A stretch of DNA of 64,000 nucleotides from Bombyx mori (lineage: Eukaryota > Arthropoda > Insecta > Lepidoptera > Bombycidae), in the NCBI RefSeq assembly GCF_030269925.1, contig NC_085127.1, forward strand, positions 565,501-629,500. The letters run 5' to 3'. This document shows, one piece after another, positions 43,335 through 53,101 of the stretch. The translations under genes were made by a program, and so were the position numbers. The notes beneath the pieces were generated by a model. That model was not told where the DNA came from and ran no database searches. It saw only the letters and a list, made by a program, of their open reading frames with translations. Every line of letters starts with the position of its first letter. Position 1 is the first letter of the stretch.

Positions 43335-46217
43335 TTAAGTTGCACGTCGACCTCTTTGTCGAGTTCGACGAGTACGGTTACCGGGGTCCCTAAGCCTGCC
43401 CCTAGTATTAGAGCTGAAGGCATCTAATGCAAAGGTTATTGGATCTGATGGATCCGTAAGGACGTGTCTAGGGCGTCGACGGTGACTGGCTCCTGCATGA
43501 TCAGGATTCGGGGAGTAGTCAGCGGCGGCAACGATAAGGCGATTATCATGACGCATAGCCTTATCGAAGTATCGTTCCGACGCTGACTTCATGTATTTCC
43601 GAATTGATTCGAGGCCCAGGTCGTCGTGTAGGTCAACGTTCCTCACGAACCACGGAGCCCCGACAGCTAACCTGCAAAAGCGGGATTGTAGGGATTGGAG
43701 GGTGTCTATGTGTGTGCGGGCCGCGTGAGCGAACACCACACTCGCGTAAGTCATGACGGGCCTTATGCAAGTTTTGTAAAGTGTCACCTTGTTCCGAAGG
43801 GACATTTTACTCCGCTTACAGATCATGGGGTAGAGTCTACCGAGAATAAACGCGGCACGGTCACGGACTGATTTTATATGCGGGCGGAATGTCATCGATG
43901 CATCCAGGGTAACGCCCAGGTACTTGACCTTCCTGGCCCAGGGTATGGGTTGTCTAAAGAGAGTAATCGGGGGTGTGAGATTCCTCCTCCTAATCCGGGA
44001 GGAAATCCGTGTGGAGCTTCCCCTCTGAAATAGCACCGCAGTACTTTTCGCTGGGTTGATGTCTATGCGCCATTTTCGGAACCACTGTCCTAGGGCTAGG
44101 GCTGCGCTCTGAAGCTTCTTCGCGATTAGGGACTTATTTCTACTAGAATAGTAAACAGTCGTGTCGTCGGCGAATAAAGCTAAATGGGTCGGCGGCGACC
44201 GGGGAATATCGTTGACGAATAAGCTAAATAGGAGGGGTGAGAGGACAGAGCCTTGCGGGACTCCAGCTGTGAGAGGTCGTGGGGAGGAGCGGGTTCCCTC
44301 GACTCGATATCGAAAAGAGCGGTTCGACAAGAAGTCCCGTATGATGAGCACGAGACTATCCGGCACGCCCATGTTGAATAGTTTGAAAATCAAACCATTG
44401 TGCCAGACTTTGTCGAACGCTTTTGCGACGTCGAAGAAGAGAGCTCCCGTGTATAACGGTTTTGGTCGATTAAGCCCCACAAGAATGTGCTCCGTGAGGC
44501 GGTGCACCTGTTGAACGCATGAGTGATTTGTACGGAATCCGAATTGTTCATCGATAAGAATGCCCTTGGATGAGACGAAGTCTCTGAGGCGTTTGTAGAG
44601 CAGACGCTCATACAGTTTGCCTAGAGACATGAGGAGGCTAATCGGGCGGTAGCTCGTCGGATGATTTTTTGGTTTACCGGGTTTATGTATGCCGATAACG
44701 TCCGCTTCTTTCCACACCGCGGGAAAGATACAGTTCGCCATAGCGGCATTGAAAATAGATGCCAACATCACGATGAGTTGGACGGGTAGAAGTTTAATAA
44801 CGCGGTTGGATATACCGTCGGAACCGGGAGCCTTGCGAGGACGTAGATCTTTGATCAAGTCTTTAACTTCCATCGGGGTGACGGGTGGTAACGCATCAGA
44901 GGGTGGCAAGGAGGCTCTGCGTTCTACCTCACTGTCTACTAATTCTACATGAACAGGGTCCACGGATTGAGTACTGGGCGTGCACTGGGTTTGCAATGTA
45001 TCGGCCAGCAGCTCTGCTTTTTCGTCATCATCGAACGCCGCGAGTCGGCCTGAGGGGCCTACGAGGGGGGGCATAGTTACTACCGTATCCGATTTGAGAG
45101 TACGAGCTAAGCGGTAGTAAGACCTTTGGGAGGGCGCGAGTCCTTCTAAGAAATCAGACCATCTGGCATCTCGGACTTCGGCGATGCGAGACTTTACGTC
45201 GCGTTGTAGGGCACGCATTCGAATACGATTTTCCGCGGTAGGATACCTGTCGTAGGCGCGTATCGAGGCGTTCTTAGCTCTAAGGAGTTCCCTAATATCG
45301 TCGGACAATTTGAAGCGGTGAAGGAAGTCCTCCGCTACAACTTGTTTCGATGACCTATCTAATGTCGAGGTGATGTGTGACGTTAAGATGTCTATGGCTT
45401 CAGCGGTATCCTGAGGAGACGGGATAGAGTCCGGGTTAAACGGGAGCGATGGTGGATCAGATTCAGCCAGGCTGATGCCCAGCGTGTGCCAATCCACCAC
45501 AGTCCTCGTGACGGGAACGGAATCGGGAGCGCGACCGAGCTTCATAACGACGGGACGGTGGTCTGAATCTAACTCTGAAACTACTTCGATCGAGTGTAAG
45601 CGCAGAGTTACGTTTTTTAATAACGCTATGTCGAGTATATCCGGGCGATGCGCGATATTTAGCGGGTAGTGAGTCGGGGTTAGCGGAGCGACGATATCGA
45701 AGGCGAGATCATCGACTAACGCGTCAAGCCGCCTGCCATTCGGGGTTGTGGTGTGTGAGTTCCACCTGATGTGTTTACAATTTAGGTCGCCCGCCAGAAT
45801 GACAGAGCTCCCCATACCGAGCAGCGCCTCGATATCACTGCTTAGAACGATCTTATCCGGTGGAAGATAAACGGACGCGATAGCGATCGGCGCGTGTCCC
45901 GTCAGTGAGATTCGGCACACTGATGCTTCGATATTAGCGAGCGCGGGAGGATCGAGCGGGACGCAATGCAGGGCTCTTCTATAGTAAATGACGGTACCAC
46001 CACCACGGGCAGAGAGCCTGTCGTTCCTGACCATGTTATAGTTCGCGATTTTAGGGTCACGGCGCGCGGGCTTAAGTAGGGTCTCCTGCACTAAAAAGAT
46101 ATCAATTTGGTGGTCACGCAAAAAGTCAGAAACCTGATCACGTTGATTTGCGAGACCGTAAGCGTTAAAAAATCCTATCGTTACGGATAGGGGCTTTATT
46201 CTACTTATATACGCCAT
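43335..46217 (-). CDS. Jockey ORF2 (endonuclease/reverse transcriptase), copy B
   Basis: 960 codons, open. Endonuclease in the first ~230 residues: GFFNAYGLANQ, FLVQETLLKP, AGDLNCKHIRW, SDHRPVVM. RT in the middle: RKAPGSDGIS, YRPISLLMSLGKLYERLL, FFDVAKAFDKVWH, GVPQGSVLSPLLF, FADDTTVYY (catalytic pair), KVKYLGVTLDA. C-terminus Arg-rich. Only about six residues differ from copy C (for example Ala versus Val in HAPIxIASVY). It nicks DNA and primes reverse transcription of its own RNA. Coding-competent, but its ORF1 is split. Confidence 0.92.
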   Translation of the reverse strand: MAYISRIKPLSVTIGFFNAYGLANQRDQVSDFLRDHQIDIFLVQETLLKPARRDPKIANYNMVRNDRLSARGGGTVIYYRRALHCVPLDPPALANIEASVCRISLTGHAPIAIASVYLPPDKIVLSSDIEALLGMGSSVILAGDLNCKHIRWNSHTTTPNGRRLDALVDDLAFDIVAPLTPTHYPLNIAHRPDILDIALLKNVTLRLHSIEVVSELDSDHRPVVMKLGRAPDSVPVTRTVVDWHTLGISLAESDPPSLPFNPDSIPSPQDTAEAIDILTSHITSTLDRSSKQVVAEDFLHRFKLSDDIRELLRAKNASIRAYDRYPTAENRIRMRALQRDVKSRIAEVRDARWSDFLEGLAPSQRSYYRLARTLKSDTVVTMPPLVGPSGRLAAFDDDEKAELLADTLQTQCTPSTQSVDPVHVELVDSEVERRASLPPSDALPPVTPMEVKDLIKDLRPRKAPGSDGISNRVIKLLPVQLIVMLASIFNAAMANCIFPAVWKEADVIGIHKPGKPKNHPTSYRPISLLMSLGKLYERLLYKRLRDFVSSKGILIDEQFGFRTNHSCVQQVHRLTEHILVGLNRPKPLYTGALFFDVAKAFDKVWHNGLIFKLFNMGVPDSLVLIIRDFLSNRSFRYRVEGTRSSPRPLTAGVPQGSVLSPLLFSLFVNDIPRSPPTHLALFADDTTVYYSSRNKSLIAKKLQSAALALGQWFRKWRIDINPAKSTAVLFQRGSSTRISSRIRRRNLTPPITLFRQPIPWARKVKYLGVTLDASMTFRPHIKSVRDRAAFILGRLYPMICKRSKMSLRNKVTLYKTCIRPVMTYASVVFAHAARTHIDTLQSLQSRFCRLAVGAPWFVRNVDLHDDLGLESIRKYMKSASERYFDKAMRHDNRLIVAAADYSPNPDHAGASHRRRPRHVLTDPSDPITFALDAFSSNTRGRLRDPGNRTRRTRQRGRRAT

Positions 46218-46220
46218 TGA

Positions 46221-47111
46221 TTACCGGCGGAGTGAGGGGAGGACGTACGTATTTAATGACGCGTATACGTCGGCGTATTCCTGCACAACGGCGATAAAGT
46301 GTTGTGCAGTGGAGGCAGCGCGAATGGCGTCGCCCAAAGCGTTAACGCGCTCAAAGTTGATCGACTGAAAGAAGTCGATCGCTAAAGCGAGATTGTCGGA
46401 CGCGGTCGGAGGGCAAGTCGCGGGAGAGGGACGAGTCGCGGGGGCGGGACGAATCGCGGAGGAGGGAGTTGTAGCCGTGTTCGTGTACGGCAGCGGTTTT
46501 GCCCAGGCCGAGACACTGGGCACCGCCGCCGGAACGAACGCTGGCTTAGCCTGCGACGCAGAGGGTGCCGAGGCTTTGATGTCTGGGCCGGAAGCTCGGA
46601 GGCGGTTTTGGCGGGCGACGCGGCGATTTATTTTAGGGGCTCGGGGGCAACCACGGTAATTCGCGGGGTGACCCTGTGTTCGACACAGGACGCAGCTAGG
46701 CGGTTCCGTCGCGGTTTTTTGGTCGCGAGCGCAGAGGGCCGTGGCGTGATCGCCCAAACACTTAACACATCGGGGGCGCGCGTGACAGTTACGGGAAGAG
46801 TGCCCGTACAATTGACAGTTATGGCACTGGCTAGGAGTGCCTTTTTTATGGGGGGCTTCGACAGCGATACCAGAGAGCCTACAGACGGTCTGTGTGTTAA
46901 AGATTTTCTTACCCTCGGGGGTAGGCTGGAGAGCGACTAGAACCATATTATATGGCTCCCTACCGCGACCGGTGTGCATACGGTGCACAGAATTCACTGG
47001 TAGGCCTTGTTCTAACAGGTCGGCTTTTACGAGCTCTACATCTAACTCTTTAGGGATTCCGCGTATTACAACGCGGAGTTCGCGCTCCTCCTGGAGCGTA
47101 TACGTATGGAA
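46221..47111 (-). pseudogene. Jockey ORF1 copy B, C-terminal part
   Basis: Begins at the insertion point (minus strand ...YTLQEERELRVVIRG) and runs to the stop at 46221, with all three CCHC knuckles (CHNCQLYGHSSRNC, CVKCLGDHATALC, CVLCRTQGHPANYRGC). The N-terminal part is on the far side of copy C at 52364-53101. No other lesion seen. Confidence 0.88.
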
Positions 47112-47145
47112 CATTCCGATAGAGGCACCCGTCACGTGCGGACGT
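47112..47145 (+). promoter_or_regulatory. Internal Pol II promoter of the Jockey element (Inr + DPE)
   Basis: The element start CATTCC resembles an initiator (TCAKTY) with A+1 at 47113. GGACGT lies at 47140-47145, exactly +28 to +33, and fits the downstream promoter element RGWYVT at its required spacing. The same arrangement is at the 5' ends of copies A and B. Jockey-clade elements are known to use such internal promoters; use here is inferred. Confidence 0.65.
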
Positions 47146-47217
47146 GCTCATCGTCCACTCGATCGCGCGGTCTTTGTTCGCCCGGCTTTTGTTAGCCCGG
47201 CCACTGTTCGCGCGGCC

Positions 47218-47370
47218 TGTGTTTGTGGTACATCTGCCGACTAAGTGCTCTTTCTGGAAGTTTTTATTTGTTTTGTTTCCTTTTGTTGTTTCTGTGTTCG
47301 TGGTACATCTGCCGACAAAGTGGTTTCCTGCAAGTATTTATTTGTTTTGTTTCTTTTCGTAATTTCTGTT
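47218..47370 (+). repeat. Tandem ~75-bp repeat in the Jockey 5'UTR
   Basis: Two units, from 47218 and 47293, each starting 'tgtgtt(t/c)gtggtacatct' and ending in a T-rich stretch 'atttgttttgttt'. Copy A has the same two diverged units. Just upstream (47172-47217) are three ~16-bp units of the form 'tttgttcgcccggc'. Confidence 0.75.
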
Positions 47371-47517
47371 TTGTTGTGCTTTTTCTTTGTCCTGTAGTAA
47401 TCGCGCCGCATTGCCACCTGTGTTCAATAGAACCGCTCAGGTCCGAGAAGTTGGGGCCTCGCCGCAAGGCGAGTGTTTTCAAGACCCGGGGCCGCCCCAC
47501 CTGGGTACTCAGCGATC

Positions 47518-49146
47518 ATGGACGCTGTATTCGCGGAATTCCTCCGACTTCGCCACCCACAGCTCGCCTCGGAGTTTTTGGCCTTCAAGGCCAATCACAC
47601 TGCGAGCCCTCTCGAGGACTCCGCCGCGCTCGCTGCTCCTGCGTCGCCTGTACCTGCGTGCAGAGCTTCTGCATTGAGCACCGCAGCCTCTGTCGTGCCT
47701 GCCGCTCCCGTGTCGCCTATACTGGCGAGAAAAGCTGCTGCGTCGTCCGCCGTGACCATCGTTTCAGCTGAGCGATCATCCGCGGCCTCCGTCGCGCCCT
47801 CTAAAACACCTACACTTGCTCGTAGGTCGCCTGCACCCGCCTCCTCGTGCTCCGACTCTGACTCGGACATGGAGGTCGACCTCGCCCCCGCCTCATCGAC
47901 GGATGGATTCACCCTGGTACAGAAGGGTAAGAAGCGTGCCGCGGAGTCTCGAGCTCCCGCGGCCGCTAAAATTAGCAAAGCCGTGAACGCGTCGCGCCCC
48001 CGCCCTCAGACTCCCGTTGCGCCCCCAGCCCGTGCCACTCCGTCGCCGCGTCCGGTGGCACAAAATAAAACCCAGACCCCTCCCCCGGTTATCCTTCAGG
48101 AGAAGGCAGCTTGGGATCGAGTTTGCCTGGCCCTTAAGGCCAAAAATATAAATTTCACGAATGCCCGTAACCTCGCGAACGGCATTCAAATTAAGGTTCA
48201 AACACCCGACGACCATAGGGCCCTCTCTTCTTACCTCCGTAAGGAGCGTATAAGTTTCCATACGTATACGCTCCAGGAGGAGCGCGAACTCCGCGTTGTA
48301 ATACGCGGAATCCCTAAAGAGTTAGATGTAGAGCTCGTAAAAGCCGACCTGTTAGAACAAGGCCTACCAGTGAATTCTGTGCACCGTATGCACACCGGTC
48401 GCGGTAGGGAGCCATATAATATGGTTCTAGTCGCTCTCCAGCCTACCCCCGAGGGTAAGAAAATCTTTAACACACAGACCGTCTGTAGGCTCTCTGGTAT
48501 CGCTGTCGAAGCCCCCCATAAAAAAGGCACTCCTAGCCAGTGCCATAACTGCCAATTGTACGGGCACTCTTCCCGTAACTGTCACGCGCGCCCCCGATGT
48601 GTTAAGTGTTTGGGCGATCACGCCACGGCCCTCTGCGCTCGCGACCAAAAAACCGCGACGGAACCGCCTAGCTGCGTCCTGTGTCGAACACAGGGTCACC
48701 CCGCGAATTACCGTGGTTGCCCCCGAGCCCCTAAAATAAATCGCCGCGTCGCCCGCCAAAACCGCCTCCGAGCTTCCGGCCCAGACATCAAAGCCTCGGC
48801 ACCCTCTGCGTCGCAGGCTAAGCCAGCGTTCGTTCCGGCGGCGGTGCCCAGTGTCTCGGCCTGGGCAAAACCGCTGCCGTACACGAACACGGCTACAACT
48901 CCCTCCTCCGCGATTCGTCCCGCCCCCGCGACTCGTCCCTCTCCCGCGACTTGCCCTCCGACCGCGTCCGACAATCTCGCTTTAGCGATCGACTTCTTTC
49001 AGTCGATCAACTTTGAGCGCGTTAACGCTTTGGGCGACGCCATTCGCGCTGCCTCCACTGCACAACACTTTATCGCCGTTGTACAGGAATACGCCGACGT
49101 ATACGCGTCATTAAATACGTACGTCCTCCCCTCACTCCGCCGGTAA
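47518..49146 (+). CDS. Jockey ORF1 (Gag-like), copy C
   Basis: 542 codons. I use the ATG at 47518 (MDAVFAEFLRL); the open frame extends about 45 bp upstream without ATG. N-terminal ~190 residues are Ala/Pro/Ser-rich with an acidic SDSDSDMEVD patch. A PRE_C2HC-like domain follows (about 255-320), then CCHC knuckles CHNCQLYGHSSRNC, CVKCLGDHATALC and CVLCRTQGHPANYRGC, a Pro/Ala linker and a helical C-terminus (FFQSINFERVNALGDAI). It binds element RNA in the ribonucleoprotein particle. The stop TAA is followed by TCA and then the ORF2 ATG, in the same frame. Confidence 0.93.
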   Translation: MDAVFAEFLRLRHPQLASEFLAFKANHTASPLEDSAALAAPASPVPACRASALSTAASVVPAAPVSPILARKAAASSAVTIVSAERSSAASVAPSKTPTLARRSPAPASSCSDSDSDMEVDLAPASSTDGFTLVQKGKKRAAESRAPAAAKISKAVNASRPRPQTPVAPPARATPSPRPVAQNKTQTPPPVILQEKAAWDRVCLALKAKNINFTNARNLANGIQIKVQTPDDHRALSSYLRKERISFHTYTLQEERELRVVIRGIPKELDVELVKADLLEQGLPVNSVHRMHTGRGREPYNMVLVALQPTPEGKKIFNTQTVCRLSGIAVEAPHKKGTPSQCHNCQLYGHSSRNCHARPRCVKCLGDHATALCARDQKTATEPPSCVLCRTQGHPANYRGCPRAPKINRRVARQNRLRASGPDIKASAPSASQAKPAFVPAAVPSVSAWAKPLPYTNTATTPSSAIRPAPATRPSPATCPPTASDNLALAIDFFQSINFERVNALGDAIRAASTAQHFIAVVQEYADVYASLNTYVLPSLRR

Positions 49147-49149
49147 TCA

Positions 49150-52032
49150 ATGGCGTATATAAGTAGAATAAAGCCCCTATCCGTAACGATAGGATTTTTT
49201 AACGCTTACGGTCTCGCAAATCAACGTGATCAGGTTTCTGACTTTTTGCGTGACCACCAAATTGATATCTTTTTAGTGCAGGAGACCCTACTTAAGCCCG
49301 CGCGCCGTGACCCTAAAATCGCGAACTATAATATGGTCAGGAACGACAGGCTCTCTGCCCGTGGTGGTGGTACCGTCATTTACTATAGAAGAGCCCTGCA
49401 TTGCGTCCCGCTCGATCCTCCCGCGCTCGCTAATATCGAAGCATCAGTGTGCCGAATCTCACTGACGGGACACGCGCCGATCGTTATCGCGTCCGTTTAT
49501 CTTCCACCGGATAAGATCGTTCTAAGCAGTGATATCGAGGCGCTGCTCGGTATGGGGAGCTCTGTCATTCTGGCGGGCGACCTAAATTGTAAACACATCA
49601 GGTGGAACTCACACACCACAACCCCGAATGGCAGGCGGCTTGACGCGTTAGTCGATGATCTCGCCTTCGATATCGTCGCTCCGCTAACCCCGACTCACTA
49701 CCCGCTAAATATCGCGCATCGCCCGGATATACTCGACATAGCGTTATTAAAAAACGTAACTCTGCGCTTACACTCGATCGAAGTAGTTTCAGAGTTAGAT
49801 TCAGACCACCGTCCCGTCGTTATGAAGCTCGGTCGCGCTCCCGATTCCGTTCCCGTCACGAGGACTGTGGTGGATTGGCACACGCTGGGCATCAGCCTGG
49901 CTGAATCTGATCCACCATCGCTTCCGTTTAGTCCGGACTCTATCCCGTCTCCTCAGGATACCGCTGAAGCCATAGACATCGTAACGTCACACATCACCTC
50001 GACATTAGATAGGTCATCGAAGCAAGTTGTAGCGGAGGACTTCCTTCACCGCTTCAAATTTCCCGACGATATTAGGGAACTCCTTAGAGCTAAGAACGCC
50101 TCGATCCGTGCGTACGATAGGTATCCTACCGCGGAAAATCGTATTCGAATGCGTGCCCTACAACGCGACGTAAAGTCTCGCATCACCGAAGTCCGAGATG
50201 CCAGATGGTCTGATTTCTTAGAAGGACTCGCGCCCTCTCAAAGGTCTTACTACCGCTTAGCTCGTACTCTCAAATCGGATACGGTAGTAACTATGCCCCC
50301 CCTCGTAGGCCCCTCAGGCCGACTCGCGGCGTTCGATGATGACGAAAAAGCAGAGCTGCTGGCCGATACATTGCAAACCCAGTGCACGCCCAGCACTCAA
50401 TCCGTGGACCCTGTTCATGTAGAATTAGTAGACAGTGAGGTAGAACGCAGAGCCTCCTTGCCACCCTCTGATGCGTTACCACCCGTCACCCCGATGGAAG
50501 TTAAAGACTTGATCAAAGACCTACGTCCTCGCAAGGCTCCCGGTTCCGACGGTATATCCAACCGCGTTATTAAACTTCTACCCGTCCAACTCATCGTGAT
50601 GTTGGCATCTATTTTCAATGCCGCTATGGCGAACTGTATCTTTCCCGCGGTGTGGAAAGAAGCGGACGTTATCGGCATACATAAACCCGGTAAACCAAAA
50701 AATCATCCGACGAGCTACCGCCCGATTAGCCTCCTCATGTCTCTAGGCAAACTGTATGAGCGTCTGCTCTACAAACGCCTCAGAGACTTCGTCTCATCCA
50801 AGGGCATTCTTATCGATGAACAATTCGGATTCCGTACAAATCACTCATGCGTTCAACAGGTGCACCGCCTCACGGAGCACATTCTTGTGGGGCTTAATCG
50901 ACCAAAACCGTTATACACGGGAGCTCTCTTCTTCGACGTCGCAAAAGCGTTCGACAAAGTCTGGCACAATGGTTTGATTTTCAAACTATTCAACATGGGC
51001 GTGCCGGATAGTCTCGTGCTCATCATACGGGACTTCTTGTCGAACCGCTCTTTTCGATATCGAGTCGAGGGAACCCGCTCCTCCCCACGACCTCTCACAG
51101 CTGGAGTCCCGCAAGGCTCTGTCCTCTCACCCCTCCTATTTAGCTTATTCGTCAACGATATTCCCCGGTCGCCGCCGACCCATTTAGCTTTATTCGCCGA
51201 CGACACGACTGTTTACTATTCTAGTAGAAATAAGTCCCTAATCGCGAAGAAGCTTCAGAGCGCAGCCCTAGCCCTAGGACAGTGGTTCCGAAAATGGCGC
51301 ATAGACATCAACCCAGCGAAAAGTACTGCGGTGCTATTTCAGAGGGGAAGCTCCACACGGATTTCCTCCCGGATTAGGAGGAGGAATCTCACACCCCCGA
51401 TTACTCTCTTTAGACAACCCATACCCTGGGCCAGGAAGGTCAAGTACCTGGGCGTTACCCTGGATGCATCGATGACATTCCGCCCGCATATAAAATCAGT
51501 CCGTGACCGTGCCGCGTTTATTCTCGGTAGACTCTACCCCATGATCTGTAAGCGAAGTAAAATGTCCCTTCGGAACAAGGTGACACTTTACAAAACTTGC
51601 ATAAGGCCCGTCATGACTTACGCGAGTGTGGTGTTCGCTCACGCGGCCCGCACACACATAGACACCCTCCAATCCCTACAATCCCGCTTTTGCAGGTTAG
51701 CTGTCGGGGCTCCGTGGTTCGTGAGGAACGTTGACCTACACGACGACCTGGGCCTCGAATCAATTCGGAAATACATGAAGTCAGCGTCGGAACGATACTT
51801 CGATAAGGCTATGCGTCATAATAATCGCCTTATCGTTGCCGCCGCTGACTACTCCCCGAATCCTGATCATGCAGGAGCCAGTCACCGTCGACGCCCTAGA
51901 CACGTCCTTACGGATCCATCAGATCCAATAACCTTTGCATTAGATGCCTTCAGCTCTAATACTAGGGGCAGGCTTAGGGACCCCGGTAACCGTACTCGTC
52001 GAACTCGACAAAGAGGTCGACGTGCAACCTAA
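49150..52032 (+). CDS. Jockey ORF2 (endonuclease/reverse transcriptase), copy C
   Basis: 960 codons, open, starting MAYISRIKPLSVTIGFF. Apurinic-type endonuclease (QETLLKP, AGDLNCKHIRW, SDHRPVVM) then RT with all usual blocks (RKAPGSDG, YRPISLL, FFDVAKAFDKVW, GVPQGSVLSPLLF, FADDTTVYY, YLGVTLD). The C-terminal ~200 residues are Arg-rich without a clear zinc finger, as in Jockey-type ORF2s that lack RNase H. Starts 3 bp after the ORF1 stop, so translation must depend on reinitiation or readthrough. With ORF1 and promoter intact, this is the best candidate active retrotransposon in the window. Confidence 0.94.
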   Translation: MAYISRIKPLSVTIGFFNAYGLANQRDQVSDFLRDHQIDIFLVQETLLKPARRDPKIANYNMVRNDRLSARGGGTVIYYRRALHCVPLDPPALANIEASVCRISLTGHAPIVIASVYLPPDKIVLSSDIEALLGMGSSVILAGDLNCKHIRWNSHTTTPNGRRLDALVDDLAFDIVAPLTPTHYPLNIAHRPDILDIALLKNVTLRLHSIEVVSELDSDHRPVVMKLGRAPDSVPVTRTVVDWHTLGISLAESDPPSLPFSPDSIPSPQDTAEAIDIVTSHITSTLDRSSKQVVAEDFLHRFKFPDDIRELLRAKNASIRAYDRYPTAENRIRMRALQRDVKSRITEVRDARWSDFLEGLAPSQRSYYRLARTLKSDTVVTMPPLVGPSGRLAAFDDDEKAELLADTLQTQCTPSTQSVDPVHVELVDSEVERRASLPPSDALPPVTPMEVKDLIKDLRPRKAPGSDGISNRVIKLLPVQLIVMLASIFNAAMANCIFPAVWKEADVIGIHKPGKPKNHPTSYRPISLLMSLGKLYERLLYKRLRDFVSSKGILIDEQFGFRTNHSCVQQVHRLTEHILVGLNRPKPLYTGALFFDVAKAFDKVWHNGLIFKLFNMGVPDSLVLIIRDFLSNRSFRYRVEGTRSSPRPLTAGVPQGSVLSPLLFSLFVNDIPRSPPTHLALFADDTTVYYSSRNKSLIAKKLQSAALALGQWFRKWRIDINPAKSTAVLFQRGSSTRISSRIRRRNLTPPITLFRQPIPWARKVKYLGVTLDASMTFRPHIKSVRDRAAFILGRLYPMICKRSKMSLRNKVTLYKTCIRPVMTYASVVFAHAARTHIDTLQSLQSRFCRLAVGAPWFVRNVDLHDDLGLESIRKYMKSASERYFDKAMRHNNRLIVAAADYSPNPDHAGASHRRRPRHVLTDPSDPITFALDAFSSNTRGRLRDPGNRTRRTRQRGRRAT

Positions 52033-52257
52033 CCCATGCATCAGCCCGCTGAGTTTCTCGCCGGATCTTCTCAGCGGGTCGCGATTCCGATCCGGTAGTA
52101 GATTCATTCGCGAAACAATTGCTCTTGAGTTGTTAGGTCTCCTTCGGAGGCGCTCGGGCAGTTGTTAGCAAATCCCACCCCTCTTGGCTGAGCCTTTGCT
52201 CGCCCACCTGTCCTGGTGAAACTGGAAAGGCCTTCGGGCCACCAGTAAACTTTCAAT

Positions 52258-52355
<98 letters not shown>

Positions 52356-52363
52356 GTATGGAA

Positions 52364-53101
52364 ACTTATACGCTCCTTACGGAGGTAAGAAGAGAGGGCC
52401 CTATGGTCGTCGGGTGTTTGAACCTTAATTTGAATGCCGTTCGCGAGGTTACGGGCATTCGTGAAATTTATATTTTTGGCCTTAAGGGCCAGGCAAACTC
52501 GATCCCAAGCTGCCTTCTCCTGAAGGATAACCGGGGGAGGGGTCTGGGTTTTATTTTGTGCCACCGGACGCGGCGACGGAGTGGCACGGGCTGGGGGCGC
52601 AACGGGAGTCTGAGGGCGGGGGCGCGACGCGTTCACGGCTTTGCTAATTTTAGCGGCCGCGGGAGCTCGAGACTCCGCGGCACGCTTCTTACCCTTCTGT
52701 ACCAGGGTGAATCCATCCGTCGATGAGGCGGGGGCGAGGTCGACCTCCATGTCCGAGTCAGAGTCGGAGCACGAGGAGGCGGGTGCAGGCGACCTACGAG
52801 CAAGTGTAGGTGTTTTAGAGGGCGCGACGGAGGCCGCGGATGATCGCTCAGCTGAAACGATGGTCACGGCGGACGACGCAGCAGCTTTTCTCGCCAGTAT
52901 AGGCGACACGGGAGCGGCAGGCACGACAGAGGCTGCGGTGCTCAATGCAGAAGCTCTGCACGCAGGTACAGGCGACGCAGGAGCAGCGAGCGCGGCGGAG
53001 TCCTCGAGAGGGCTCGCAGTGTGATTGGCCTTGAAGGCCAAAAACTCCGAGGCGAGCTGTGGGTGGCGAAGTCGGAGGAATTCCGCGAATACAGCGTCCA
53101 T
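52364..53101 (-). pseudogene. Jockey ORF1 copy B, N-terminal part
   Basis: Starts MDAVFAEFLRL on the minus strand at 53101 and is open to the insertion of copy C after residues KERISFHT. Reading on into the poly(A) of copy C yields a meaningless poly-Phe tail. Continues at 46221-47111. Confidence 0.88.

Larger units (their letters stand above)
47112..52353 (+). mobile_element. Jockey-clade LINE copy C, full length, apparently intact
   Basis: Complete copy on the plus strand inside copy B. Starts 'cattccgataga' at 47112, ends in about 93 A's (52261-52353). Target duplication 'acgtatggaa' at 47102-47111 and 52354-52363, within ORF1 of copy B. Both ORFs are open. The nearly pure long A tail and intact ORFs point to a very recent insertion. 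It differs from copy B at several sites, so it came from a different source copy rather than from copy B itself. Confidence 0.95.
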
